DNA of 64,000 nt from positions 744,001-808,000 of the forward strand of contig JBCAMK010000013.1 in the NCBI GenBank assembly GCA_038503065.1, given 5' to 3'. The notes beneath the pieces are model-generated. The model was not told where the DNA came from and made no database searches. It worked only from the letters and a program-made list of their open reading frames with translations. Shown piece after piece: positions 22,590-34,877 of the stretch. Within the stretch, counting starts at the first letter, position 1. Every line of letters begins with the position of its first letter. Both the position numbers and the translations under genes were made by a program. Origin of the DNA: Paragyromitra xinjiangensis. Lineage: Eukaryota > Ascomycota > Pezizomycetes > Pezizales > Discinaceae.

Positions 22590-24855
22590 ATGAACCATCC
22601 ACCTCCTTCGAGTTCGTCAGACCATCTATCACCCCCCGTCTCCTCCCCCTCCTCGGAAACGGAGAAACAGCTTTTTATCGAAGACGACCTTGAATTTCGG
22701 ACAGTCACCACCCTCCTTGCCCTCCTAGAATCCCGCGAGAATGTGACACTGGATAACTTCGAGGTCACCGATAAGCTGCGCCCCTACCTCAAGATGCTCA
22801 CAGGTTTCTCATCCTTACTGGTCCGTCACCACGAAATCCTTGCGATCCTTCCGAAACGCTCTGCCCGTGGCACCGAGTTGTTTTTAAGCGCGCAGGGAGG
22901 ACTCTCAGACGGCGACGAATTGTCTCCATCTTCGCCCTCATCACCGCCCTCATCTCCATTGTCATTGCACCACTTCCTTGCTCGTAGTCCGCGCAATGAT
23001 AACCCACCCGACGCCTCCGTAGAACTGCTAGATATCCCAGATATCAGTGTTGGAACGGACATTCTGAGCTTCATCGTGGATAATTGGTTTGCCGCCTCTT
23101 GTTTCTTCTTCCTATCAAAAAAATCAAAGCTAATGAATAAAAATCGCTCCAGGAACCAATCTTTCGACAGCCATGTCAAAGTCTTCGAAACTCTCCTCAA
23201 CATCTGTCTTGCCAGCTCTTCCTTAACTTTGGTTACCGCATGGTCTAACCTTGGATTTTATTCCTTCTTTCAGTCCGTTGGGAAGGTTCAACGGCGCTTC
23301 CACAACAGCAACTCTATCAAGAGACTCAGCGAGATTGATCCGGCGTCTCTCAAACCCCCCTCCGGCCCTCTCAGCCTGACGAAAATGGATAATGACAACA
23401 TCCGTATTATATTTTTCAATGCCAATGCTAAAGAAAAGCACTCTGCTCTTTTCACCTTTGTCGACTCTAAGTGGCCTCCTGGGACCAAGCTGCGGTCACC
23501 AGAAGATCCGGCGTTGTTCCTAGCCCAGTTTCATGAGCTCTTCAACTGGTTCCTCGGCGTGCTTTCGAAGGAGCTCTCAGATCTGGTTCGCTTGCGCAAG
23601 CAGCGGAATCCACCGGAAAAACTCTCGTCGAGAAACATATCGGTTGCACGGAGGAACATTGAGGTATTGGGATATTTTGCGTGGGCCTCGGATTTCTTCA
23701 TGGTCTATATCCGCGCTATCCTGAACAGCATTGAGGGTACCCGTCAGGTTGTCTTTGATGCCGAAGAAACAGGTGTTCCAGGAGAGAAAATTGGCTCTTC
23801 TGAGCGTGATATGGATGGGGAAGAGGAGGAGGATGGGCTAGGCATAGCAACTGAATTCGAAACCGACAAAAAACCACAGGCGGGAGCCTCGGGATTATTG
23901 TTCGTCGATCCGTTTATGTCACAACTGCGGTTGATTACTTCCAATACCCAGCACTTGAGTTTTCTACGGGGCAGCCAGCACAAATTCAAGGGACTGCGGA
24001 TGAAATTCCGGATTCTCAAGTACCCGCGCTCTGACAAAAAATTAAAACCTTGGCGTGAGGTCATCACCAGCCTCTTCAGCGCGGAGATTGCACAACGAGT
24101 GATTGAGACACTCTGCGAGAAGGGCAAAGAGAAATCAGAGTTCAAATTCTTCCTTCCCGACGGACCAGCCCTACACTTCAAAGGCCAAGCTCACTGTGAA
24201 GCCGTACTAGGCTGTCTTTATACACTCGCTAACGATGGCGGCGACGCCAGTTGGGTAAGCATTCCCTCCTCCAAGGCCTCTCACCCTAGCTAATACCCTG
24301 CAGGCCAAAATTCCTTCCGACCTCCTGCACACCATCAAGCACTCCTACAACCTACTCGCACTCTCAAAGCGCTGCTGCCCCATATGTGCAACAATCATTG
24401 ACCTACTCTCTGCCATCCCCGCCAATCGCAACCGCCCGCCGCTCCAGGCGCTAAGTAGGCATAGCATAATTTTCCCATGTGCTTTCCCTTATGGCCTCCC
24501 GCGCGATGCCCGGGTAAAACTGCTGAAGAAATATAAAGCCGAGCTAAAGAACCGCCTATTAGTGCTAGTCGAGAAGGAAAGGAGGGATTCGGAATCAAGC
24601 GAGCAAAGCGGGCAAAGCGAACCAGTGAGCTCAGACGAGAGAGAGTATGACAGAGCGCAGGAGATAGAGAGAGAAATAGCGGAGGCCCTTGTGGAAGAGT
24701 TGAAGGAGTTACAAGGAGGGGAGAAGACGGTGAGATGGGCGGAGATTTTGCGAAAGGAGGAGGAGGAAGTGGGGAGCTTGTGTTGGTCCCTAATGGGGGA
24801 TATTGTAAGGATAGGGTTGAGATCGCCGACGGAGGAGGGGATGAGGAAAGGATAG
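22590..24855 (+). CDS. OTT_1508-like deaminase-fold protein
   Basis: Two exons, 22590-24254 and 24304-24855, 49-nt intron; 738 residues. The first 500 residues form a largely alpha-helical region of no recognised function (FEVTDKLRPYLKMLTGFSSLL, DNWFAASCFFFLSKKSKLM, HELFNWFLGVLSKELSDLVRLR). The C-terminal third has HFKGQAHCEAVLGCL (H535-x-E537) and, after the intron, LLALSKRCCPICATIIDLL (C580-x-x-C583). An HxE followed by a Ser-Lys-x-Cys-x-x-Cys element is the zinc signature of the OTT_1508-like deaminase family, known from fungi and Orientia and related to toxin-derived nucleic-acid deaminases. The C-terminus is highly charged (Glu/Arg-rich). Substrate unknown; activity is inferred from the intact zinc ligands and catalytic Glu. 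No partner gene is adjacent. Confidence 0.75.
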
Positions 24856-26430
24856 GTATCTCGGGGCGTAATGATAAGCATTCGTTCGATTCCTTTTCTT
24901 AGCTTTCCGAGTTGGCTGCTTAGGGTATATAAATAAACCTAAAATTTTTTAGCCCTAAAATGTTTTTTGACCTGATAGCACTGTATTCCACAGTAGCTAT
25001 CATAATTTTAAATGGCCTTTTTTGCTTTACCATTAAGCACCTTGATAACTTGAGTTGTAGCATAGCGGGTATATTCTGGCTCAACACCCCCTGTTCTGGG
25101 ATCATCTTCTGAACTACGCCAAATAATTTCTTTAGTTCCGCCCACTGTATCAAATTCAACCAATGCTTATCGACTGAACAATGAGATAAATGACCATATA
25201 GGTTAAACGGCTGTTATACTGACTTTCCTTAACTCTCAAACCAGAGCCTATATTCTGGAAGCGTATTGTGGTAGTTTTGCGGCTCGCTGTATATATCACA
25301 TTACTGAACTGATAAATATCATTTTACTCATTTTAGGTGTATGCATTGCTAGAATTGGATATAGGGGGGAGACGACACGCGCAGTACAATCATGACATAT
25401 CACTCGTATCACTTGTCTACAATGAGTTAACAAGTCAAACCCGTTCCCGCTCGAGCGAAGCGTACCCTGAACTTTAATGAATAGGTTATATATGCTTTAG
25501 TGGTGCTTTTTATCAATTGTGGTATTTCCATTTCCGCATCCCATAAGCGATGATGTAATAAACGGAGTAGGACGCAAAATGATAAGTGTGTGAAACATAC
25601 ATGTAGCTCTTAGACTTAAATTATGGGCACTGCATCAAGAATACATGTAGTCATTTTCGCAAACCTACCACAGAAAGCAGCTGTGATTCGGCAAACAAGA
25701 CTCTGGCATAAGAGAAGATATATCTGGTTAAATGGATATATTTGTAATACCTTAAACTCATATGTAGTGAGGCTGATCAAATGCTAAAACCAAAATTTGT
25801 ATGGGGAGACCGTAGAATTCCCTAAGCATCTCACTTCTAGCACATGCCCGTGGTGCAGAAGACAAGTGTTGTGCTAAAACTGTAAGAATATGTATGTGGG
25901 ATATAAGTCTAGCTTGTCACAGTTTCTCGTAATTACTTGAGTTTTATTTCGGATTACGGTAATATTTTTAAACAAGACCAATTTTAACGGTTTTTGGTGT
26001 TTTCGCGTGCCGCTCATCACTGGCGCCCACGAACTGTATGATAGTGCTGGTGTGATAACTCGATGCGCTAGGACTGAGTACCTTGGGCTCTTTGAGGGAG
26101 AATTTATCCTCGGGGACCAATCTTCGTATCATTGAGAGGCTCATCAAGGCAAAGAGTGGTTGAGCAAAACCTAGACATTAGATATATAACTCATACAAAA
26201 CTAATACTTGAATAACATTAATTATTGGGGGGGGTATGCATCGTTGCTATGCAGGAAACGTGATTTGTGTTGACGTTCTGATACTCTCATGTCATCAGCA
26301 TGATGTCAGATATTCGCATAATATATATTCGCTCTCAGGGACAAACTTGTGTGCCTAATCTCCAGGGAAGAATTATTTTTCTTGACTGCTAGCTAGAAAA
26401 ATTTCTCGCGAAGTTGCTCAAATATTCACA
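24856..26430. other. Gene-free region with two TACATGTA sites
   Basis: About 1.6 kb, AT-rich, with stops in all frames. TACATGTA palindromes at 25598-25605 and 25642-25649, only 44 bp apart. The 79-codon minus-strand open frame at 24920-25159 is not recognised and is likely chance. Confidence 0.5.
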
Positions 26431-27393
26431 ATGGCGGACTCTGAAACAGACCAGCACGTACCAGGAGGACCCGTATCAGCAAAGGATGCGGTCCTGGAAA
26501 CGGTCGCCGGGCTTACACAAGTAATAATGTTTTCTTTCCACTTTTTGAAGAATTTTTCGAGGAGAGGCGAGTAAATTCTATGAAGCGAATATTAACTAGG
26601 GTCTCCCCAAATAGGATCTGACACCCGTGAAAAGCATCTGCGCATACCTAAATGCCTTCCACCAATACGCTGATGATCCATCCCGAAAGGTTGAGACCCA
26701 GCATTACTGTGCTCATATATCTGAAGGTATTCCTTCCCTCCCCTGACATTTCTATTCTCTCCGTTTGCGCTAGCTTTTGTTGGTGGTTATAGCTATTCTG
26801 ACTTTTTCATCAGATGTCCGGCAGTGTATACTTTACGATTCGCCCGACAAGAATGCACGCCTTATCGGAAGTTCGTTCCTTCTCCAAATGAATCTAGTGA
26901 ATTTTAAAGTCTAAGCTCAAAGCCTAGTCGAATACATGATAACCCCACATCTCTACTCAACCCTGGACCCTGCAGAGCGTAGTCTTTGGCATTCTCATGT
27001 TTTTGAAGTCAAGTCCGGCGAACTCATTATGCCGAAACCTACCGGCATCCCTGCATCTGTCTGGGAGGCGGCTGAAACGAAGGAGATGGAATCCGTCATC
27101 AAACTTTATGGGAAGGCGTATCATCTCTGGCAGGTAGACCGCGGGGATAAGCTTCCGCTCGGAGAACCAAAACTTATGATGAGTTGCACCCAAGATTCGC
27201 CAGAGATAGAGAGGCTCGTTGATGCTAGGGATAAGAAGTTTGGGACAGATCGTAAGAAAAAGGCGGAGTTGAGGAAGCACATTGAGGAGCCAGAGATTCA
27301 TCCTGGTGAGTCCTGAGCCTTTAAGGCTAAGAGCAGAGATGGCTAACTTCACGAATAGACGCAGACCAATGGGATCGTCGCAGGCTTACTTGA
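26431..27393 (+). CDS. DUF1264 / oil-body-associated protein (OBAP) homologue
   Basis: Member of the DUF1264 family, whose plant members (OBAP) associate with lipid droplets; the fungal role is unknown. Exons 26431-26520, 26615-26726, 26814-26870, 26928-27305 and 27359-27393; 223 residues, typical length. Seen: [99 protein letters not shown], all family hallmarks with conserved His and Cys residues. The third intron uses a weak donor (GTTCGT), chosen because it alone restores LIGIEYMI in frame. The last exon is only 35 nt and encodes [11 protein letters not shown]. The gene sits between the deaminase gene and CWF19 (convergent with the latter, 209 bp apart). Confidence 0.9.
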
Positions 27394-27602
27394 GAGGGCA
27401 TATTTTAACATACATGTAGCTGTATATGGATGTGCTGTGGCTAGATTTGAATAACATCCTGATTAATGATTGCTCAAAATGATGTAAATGGTTGTATGCC
27501 TAGCGAAGAGAAATCAATATTCTAGAGGCATGATGGTAACAATCCAACACTGAGAGCTAGGAGAGAGTAGAAAGCGACCTAGGTTGAAGACTATACGCCT
27601 GT

Positions 27603-29990
27603 CTATGCATCGTAGAGCACTTTTGTCCAATCGAATTTCTCCCATTTCTTCTTAAACCCTTCTTCTCTAGGGTCTTTCCCCTTTCCCCACCTCCCTTGCC
27701 TTTTAATCACGTTTGGCTCTGCATCCAGCATCCCTCCCAGTACCTCTCGAGCGAAGAGGTCACCTTTCGGCCAACGATTTTCATCCTCGATAATATGCCC
27801 CATCCCACCATCGATTTCAAACCAAACATGGAAGTAAGGCATCTGTTTAACGAGGGAACGCCGGAACGCCATTTTCCCGAGCCCTTCTTTTCGTGCCCGG
27901 GAAAGCGTATCTATGATCTTTTTGTGCTGTGACCATTCTTCGTCGGAGGACATAATGGCTTCCTAGTATTCGAGTCAGAATAGTGTTAGTGAGGCTGGGA
28001 ATCCAAATTTTTGGAGCTCAGTTTCATGTCGGAAAGCTGTGTAATTACTAACCTTGAAGTAAGCTGGTGCTGTCTCTCCCAGCTCCATCGGCAATGGGAC
28101 AGCTACAATCGCTGCATGCTTCTTTCGTTGCGGCGATGCGGCATTTTCGTAAAAGATAACATCTTTGCCCTGATCGTTATACATCCGGATCAAGCTTTTC
28201 ATGAAGTTCTGTTTCATTTCGCAGAAGGCCATTAGAAGGCATGGAACACGCAAAAAGAATGGTAAGCATCATAACTTACTCTAACTTCTTCCCACTCATC
28301 ATCATCACATTCCATCATGTTGACTCTGTGTTGTATTGGAACAATTATAGCGCCTCCAGAGCTTAGCTCTGGTTCTGTTGGCAGCGTCAGGAATACCCTC
28401 GTCCCTAACGAAATCACAGGAGCAATTGGTGGTTTATCATCCTGCTCGCATAGGGGGCAAGTATTCAACACCTTCTGCATCTTCTTGAATTCATTGATGG
28501 CCATGTTTTTTAGGTCCACCTCGTTCTTTTGTACACGCTTAGCTAAACGAGTAGCATTTTCATCGAGATATTCGAGGTCATCCTAGGCGTATATCAACTT
28601 TTGCATCAATGTAGTAATGAGAAACATAGGTGCTCACAGAAAACTTCGCATCTCGCGAAATCCTCTCCGCCAGTAGCATTCCCTCGCCACCAGCCACCGC
28701 ACCTTTTGTCCTCTTCTCTTCTCGAACCATGTCTTCCAAGGTCATATCTTCCTTTTCCACTAATTTCCCTTTCTTGCCTTCGACTACCTCTCTTCCCACC
28801 CTTCCCTCCAATCCAGCCAACATCCTTGAATCCATTGCAGAAAGTACCACCTCTTGTGGGAAGTTCGTTTTCGCTTCCGCAGCTGCTGCAACCGCATCAT
28901 TGTATTCCTTCTCGATCTCCGCCGCTTTGAGATCATTCTTGATTTGTGCTCTCAGATATGCAGCCTTTAATCGATTTAAGGCGGTTTGGTTCAACACCTT
29001 TACCGGCATCAAAGTTGGCGTGGATTCGATTACTTTCCTTGGGCCGAAATCCCTTTCTTCCTGCTCCCCCTTATCCTGCCGTTCCCTGTCCTTTGCTGCG
29101 GCGTTCTTCAACCTCTCCTGGTAGAGATCGCCCGTAGGCTTATCTTTTACGTCCCTTCTATCCTTTCCGTACATCTCCCTCCTCTCTAACTCCATTTCTT
29201 CCTCCCTCGCTTCATCGAAGGTTTTCAGGTCCCCATATCTCTCAATTGCTACACTTTCTAAACTCTTCCCATTCTCATTTGCAGCTTCATAGACCCTCTT
29301 TAACCTGGTCATCCTCCACTTTGACCCTTCATCCCCAAAAGTGTATCCAACGCCGTCACTCGTATCTTGCGCATACTCGTCCACGGATTTTCCCTCCTTG
29401 AGCTGAGTATTTAGTTCGTTTTTATGAATAAGTGGACGGTAATCTGGCTTTGCGACCGGCTGCGGCGCAGACTTCCGGGTCCCTTTTTGCGTGTAGTCAA
29501 CGAAATCGGACGATGGTGCGGTCATCCACGAATCTCGCTTTAATGTAGGGGCAGCGACGGTTTCTGGATTTGCGACGGCGCTAGGTATCTCAGCACCGCC
29601 TGAATTGGCGGATAGTGTTGGTGCTTCGATCCATTCCCCCACAGTGTCGCCATTGTCTTCATCGTCCTCATTTCCGTTCTCAGACCATTTTCCCACTTCC
29701 TCCTTTCGGGACTTCCGACGATGCCTGCGCTCGCCCTCATTGTCATCATCGCGTCTTAAACGTTTCTTCCGGTGATGCCGTTCGGAATCACGGTCTCCTC
29801 CTCTGTCTTTGTCTTTGTCTTGGTCCTCGTGGCGAGAAGAACGGTGGTGGCTATGATGATGTCTATGAGATCGATCTCGGTTTCGGGTAGCTTCCCGTGA
29901 TCTGTCTCTTCGGCTTTCTTTATCGTGGCGCCGTTCCCTGTCTAGCTCCCTGTCTGGTTCTTTTGATCTATCTCTTGCTTCGGAGGCCAT
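27603..29990 (-). CDS. CWF19: CWF19/CWF19L2-type spliceosome-associated protein
   Basis: Nuclear protein of late spliceosomes, related to yeast Drn1, a modulator of lariat debranching. Exons 29990-28638, 28582-28280, 28208-28053 and 27962-27603, 723 residues. Seen: N-terminal Arg/Asp/His/Ser-rich low-complexity region (about 1-100), WIEAPTLSANSGG, DSWMTAPSSDF motifs, a coiled-coil region with LNRLKAAYLRAQIKNDLKAAEIEKEY, the CwfJ_C_1 domain with zinc-like CPLC (493-496) and HIT-related GTRVFLTLPTEP, VPIQHR (His536), DVIFYENA, and CwfJ_C_2 with MPYFHVWFEIDGGMGHIIEDENRWP and REVLGGMLDAEP. Acceptors and donors are canonical and all exons join in phase. Complete and intact. Confidence 0.95.
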
Positions 29991-30581
29991 TGTGATGCTG
30001 TTTTGGTGAAATGTTGGTGGTAGAATAGGAGGAGAGACGTTGTCCTTACCAGCAGCAGGTAACGTGCACCTACCTTACGTGACGGGAGCCCGAATGCTTT
30101 GGGTGGGAACAAGCTTACACCAAATTGGACGAAGTAAATTCGAATGATACGTGATCTTGCCCGACTTAGTAATTACGATTGATGAATTAAGGTACATGTT
30201 GGAAACAGTATGAACCCTGCTCTACAAGCTGCAAAGACAATAAGAACAAATGTAAAAACATATGTACTGGGGCATCAAACAGGAAAAAACGAAATATGCC
30301 TCTAAGTCTAAAACATATTTCCACATATCGTGTCGACCCAGCTACAGATAAGCCAACCATCCAACACGCAAACAAGCCTGTATTAACACATCTTCCCCCA
30401 CAAAAGAAAATCGTGATTGGTCGACTATTGAGCAAGCAACATACCAGTACTCATCACAAGAGTGCATTTAAAAAGGGAGATTATTATGACAAGAAGGGGA
30501 GGGAAGAGAAACCACGCGCTCAAAAATAGAACGAAGAGAAAACAAAGGCATAGACAAATAAAAAATAAATATAAAGAACAA
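29991..30581. other. CWF19 promoter and 3' flank of the vezatin-like gene
   Basis: About 590 bases between two minus-strand genes. Purine-rich on the + strand near 30480-30580. No gene recognised; antiparallel short frames at 30187-30529 have no support. Confidence 0.5.
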
Positions 30582-32761
30582 TTAGGCACTCAAATTTCGA
30601 CTTATAATTCTCTTTTTCACTGATGGCCGATTAACGAGTACAGACTGTAGTTCCTTTTGTAACGCCACACTAGCCTCCAACCTTTTCTTCTGATCCGAGG
30701 CTCTTGTCCTTTCTTCTTGAACTTTCAAGATTCTTTCCTCTCGCGTCATCATGCTTCGAGGTCTTGGCTCGGAAACTGCTTCGAAGACTTCTTCAGCTTC
30801 AGGGTCCTGTTCCTTGTCTTCGATAGCGGGCGAGAGTAAGCCTAAGCCTAGATCATCTGCCCACCCACCATTTCCCCCATCTTTGTTGAATATCAATGAA
30901 TTTCTGGGCGTTTCTCCCGAAAGAGTGGTTCCGCTGAGGGATTCAGGAGATTTTGTTTGTGGTGAATTTCGGTCCAGGTTCATGGCAAGAAACGAACGAC
31001 CATCTTCCCATTCGCTCACCAGAGCGTGAAGGTCTGAACCAATGGAGTCGTAATGTGCGATCAGTTCAGGAGCGAAATTGCTGAAATCTTGGGAATCGCG
31101 AGAATTTCGATCTGATTCCTCTCGAAGAACATGCATTTTGGCTTGGAGGCCTCTAAGGGCTTGAGAAAGTGAATTAAGTTTTCGGAGCTGGCCCCGATAC
31201 CGCTCATTCTCAGGAGAGGCAGTAGATAGCTTAGGGGTTGGTGGGATGATAAATTCTAGATTTCAAGTTAGCTTGACTTTTTTGTGGTAAAAATCTAAGT
31301 TGCGATATACAAACCTTCTTCTTCGCTCAATATCCGCTTTAGCTCGCCTCCGAGTTCTCCCATCAAATTCCCCAAAGTCTGCAGTTGCTCGACTGCCACA
31401 CGCCATTTGTTGTAATCAGGGTGGGCCCCGTCAGCGTCGATTGCCAAAAAGCAACACAGAAGTATTCGCCGGATAGTATGAAGTCGATGAAGTAAGCTTT
31501 TTAAAGCCTTTAGACTTTCCAGGTCACCAAAATCATCTTTACTAATCCCAACCTCCATGTTTTCAACGTCTTCTCTCTGAATATCGTAGATATCGTAATA
31601 TTTCTCCAGATCAACTTCCTGAGTCAGATTTCGAAGCGACACGCATGCTCGAATATGAGGCGGTATCCCCAATGTGAGGGCGGATAGAATTGAACGCCGT
31701 AATCTGGCGCATCTCCGAGTCTGACTGTCCCTTTCCAGGCGAGTGATTGGGGGCAGAGGTGTGCTACTATAATCATAATTTGTCAGTCGCACAAAAGCCA
31801 TTGGAACCCCTCGGGACCTAATCCCAAGATCGTATAAAGACCCAAGCACTCACAGCCTGTATCCTCTAGACACTAATTCTACCTCCTGAATCAGTGTCAC
31901 GGCGTTTGATGCCAGAACGTCAAACGACTGGCTATTTTGCACAAACAACGCCGCGAACTCAACAGCCTTAGACCTCAAGGAGCGTAGCCATGTACGCCTT
32001 GCGTGAGCAAAGAGGAATATTGCCACCATCATTGATAGCAATAGCGCTGCAATTGCTCGTCCTTTCCCTATTCCGGTTCTCCCGTTGCCGCCTCTCAAGA
32101 CCCAAGCAAGCAATAACGAGATTGCGAGAACGAATCCTCCACTACCGGCCCAGTACCGACTCTTTGCGTACTGGGATCCAAAGATGTCAGACGAGGCATC
32201 CTCATCCAATGAGAGCTGGTCCTCCTCAAACTTTCGATCGTAATGGGAGACGTTAACGTGCTCGTTCAACAGCTGCGAGGCAACAATTACATAGCGAAAC
32301 CGTTCTAGGAATCTTGCATTCTCGGATCTGCTCAACCGAGAGTCCACCGCTCGCTACATGCTATTAGCTTCGATCGCGAAGGATATCTAGCTGAGACCTG
32401 GGAGATACATGGATTGAAAGGAACTTACAGAAAAGAGCTCGTAGAACTTCGCCCTCCGGGCCCATCCGGCCTCTCCCATACTCAACGGGTTCAACCCTCT
32501 CGCACCAGTACGTACCTTCACGGGCGACAATGGCGGTGCAAATGGTTGATATTCATCCGATAGTTCCGTTAATTGAGGTTCCACCTCCCAATCGGCCTCA
32601 TTCTCGCCGTTTCCTGCAATGCACACGCGCACGCGCGAACGATAAGCCGAGTCCTTCCGCGACCAGTCGCCAACTACATCATTGAATCTGGGAAAGCTTT
32701 TTTTCGACAGACCTTCAAGATACTCTGCCAAGGGAGAGTTTGCATATACTATGGACTCCAT
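30582..32761 (-). CDS. Vezatin/INP2-like membrane protein
   Basis: Predicted 652-residue membrane protein resembling the fungal vezatin-domain family, which includes the peroxisomal myosin receptor Inp2. Exons 32761-32429, 32353-31854, 31766-31315 and 31255-30582. Seen: N-terminal soluble region; two closely spaced hydrophobic helices (about 182-197 and 211-227) separated by a short Gly/Arg loop, i.e. a hairpin; then WLRSLRSKAVEFAALFVQNSQSFDVLASNAVTLIQEVELVSRGYRLSTPLPPITRLE, whose last part is typical of the domain (written here in words: the paired VSRGYRL and TPLPPITRLE motifs join across intron 2). A coiled-coil-prone C-terminus carries MMTREERILKVQEERTR. Role in organelle-myosin linkage is family-based inference. 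Confidence 0.8.
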
Positions 32762-33012
32762 GAAGATTCTAGGGGACGGTGAGCTAATTTAGAGCTTCTC
32801 GTGTCATAAGGAAGCTCTTCTAGAGCTGTTGATGACGGGGCAGCCGCCGGGTGCGGCACGGACCAGATTACTGAAGAACGAAGAATAAAAAACAAAAAAA
32901 CACCAAAGACGATAGAGACGATGAGAACCAATTAGCCCACGTATTCACATTTTTAGCAGGCCGAGAAAGCTTGCAAGCATACAAATCCCATATCTCCTTT
33001 TTTTCTTCTCAG
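32762..33012. promoter_or_regulatory. Upstream region of the vezatin-like gene
   Basis: About 250 bases between the vezatin-like start codon and the ncRNA candidate; it should contain both promoters if the RNA is transcribed rightward. It ends in a T run (32998-33004). No specific element recognised. Confidence 0.35.
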
Positions 33013-33189
33013 TCTGTTTGGCATAGTGGCCGAGGACTACGGGGCTGTCGTACAGGCTGGTTTATTACCCTGTCGAAAATCCCCTGTCAGGAAGGCAGCA
33101 AGGAACTTTAGGGGGGCTGGATCCCCTAGGGGGCCCGAATCTCCGGGAAACCCTGAAACCCCATCAACCCTTCTTCGTTCGCCAGTTTT
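33013..33189 (+). ncRNA. GC-rich structured RNA candidate with Pol III-like boxes
   Basis: A compact GC-rich block in AT-rich flanks. An A-box-like TGGCCGAGGAC is at 33027-33037, and a weak B-box-like TGTCGAAAATCC about 45 bp later (33071-33082). Strong local pairing is visible: ATCCCCT (33081 region) with AGGGG (33110 region) enclosing TGTCAGGAAGGCAGCAAGG, then GATCCCCTAGGGGG, and CCCGAATCTCCGGG. A T4 run (33186-33189) could end transcription. The GTCAGG...GGCAGCAAGG loop recalls the SRP RNA helix 8 neighbourhood (bacterial GTCAGG ... GGAAGCAGCCAAGG), but the fungal SRP Alu-domain motif was not found and about 175 nt is short for a fungal SRP RNA. Identity unresolved. Confidence 0.35.
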
Positions 33190-34877
33190 GGCATCGCTCG
33201 TTGTACAAGAACTATTGCTACATACTTACTCAATTCCTCCTGCATGCAGAATTTCGCCATGAAACACTCCTCAAGCCACTCGGAAGAAAAAGCAATCCTC
33301 TCTAGTGAACCAAGCCTGGCCAGACTCGGGCTATGCATGCTTACTACGTGGCGAGAAAACAATGCAATTCTTCAGTCTCTAGGATGACAAAATTTCAGTG
33401 AACTCTCACTGTACGTCTTACCTATGACAGGTGACTTCACGTCCCACGCATGTCATAATCTACCTGTTAATCACTCACCACCTCTCACTTTCTCGATGCT
33501 TCTCCATATTACTTTTGCTCATGTCATTTTCCTCATGTTCCTTAATTGCTGATTTGTAAACTGGCGAAGGATACTTCACAAGGCTGCAGATACGCTAATT
33601 TATTTGATACCCCAGCTATCGTGATTAGGTCTCTTGGATCTGCTGCCGCATGGCATTGGCTCTTGTCAAAACCCCAGCTTCGGGACTACCGGTACCGTTG
33701 TTAGCTTTCCTAATATGTCTTGAGATTTGTTTTTTGGTTACCTTTTGTAGGCTAACTACCATATAGTTCTGTGCATGTTCACTTGAACTGAGTCAGGAAG
33801 AGCTCCAGACAAAAGCAGGCAAGGCACCTTTAAATCCCGGAGATCTAGACCGCAGAGCTGCCATCCAACGATGTTCTTCAATGTATCATCGCCTAAAGGT
33901 TGTAATGGCTACGGCTCGAAAGCCCTACCGGATCTCGTCACGCCTTACTGGCATCGGACCCTGCAAAACCCGCAAGCCCAGATCTCACTATCGTTCCTTG
34001 GTCTCGGGACAATTTTTCAAAGTAATACGCAAATACCGAATTACAGTTATACTTCTTCGCTTATGCTTCTATCTCATGGAGCATTCGGCTTTTCACGGCA
34101 TAGATATGTTGTAGAGATACAAACCCTTACTCTTCACATATCGATAATGGCCCTAAGGTTTAAGTCACCAATAACGCTAACCGTATGAACTTGCAAAGAC
34201 AACCAAGGCAGACGTTAAGACCCTAGTCAGTTTCAATCAGTCTGAATCCTGGTGGCAATGGAAGCAGGCGTCCCTAGCCAACCAGAGAAGTCTTTTAACA
34301 TCCACATTCGAGCTTCTACAGCAGCCAAGGAAATGGGGAGCGTCTTTCCTCCCAGAAAGTGTGGAAGCTAGTACACCGCCTGTAGCATAGAATTGTTTGA
34401 AAACCAAGGTGTTAGGATGACTCGACAGACGCCGATCAGAGAGATTAATAAGGACATTTCTTCAATTAGCACACAGTGGCGGTCCAAACGAAACTAGAAT
34501 CTAATCTGGTTATACTAGGGACATACAGAAAGCAGATGCCCCACCCCAGCAATGGCTTTCAGCCCCGAAGTGAACCATTTCGTCATTCCTCACTATTTTT
34601 GATTGCAGTCCTAGATGTTTACACCGTTAGTATGATACCTTGACGCGACCACAGAAGTACCTCCACAAGTTTTGGGCTTATTCTATATAATGGGCTTCGA
34701 CTTTCACTGTCCGACGCTTCAGTCCCAAGGGCAGAAGGCAAGAAAACAGTACCTTAGCTAAAGAAAACCATACCCTAAAGCTTAAGTCTCAACCACTGCA
34801 GCAAAGTTATTTCAACCTACCTCCCCTTTATTATATTTAGAGTTTTCAGCCCGATAGTCCATCCTTTTTCAAATCAA
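33190..34877. other. Gene-free region before the helical protein gene
   Basis: About 1.7 kb with stops in all frames and no recognised element. The 105-codon open frame at 33871-34188 has no protein-like features. The promoter of the gene at 34878 lies at the right end. Confidence 0.5.

Noticed and set aside
24920..25159. 79-codon minus-strand frame as a transposase fragment
   Set aside because: No DDE, zinc-finger or other transposase motif could be identified.
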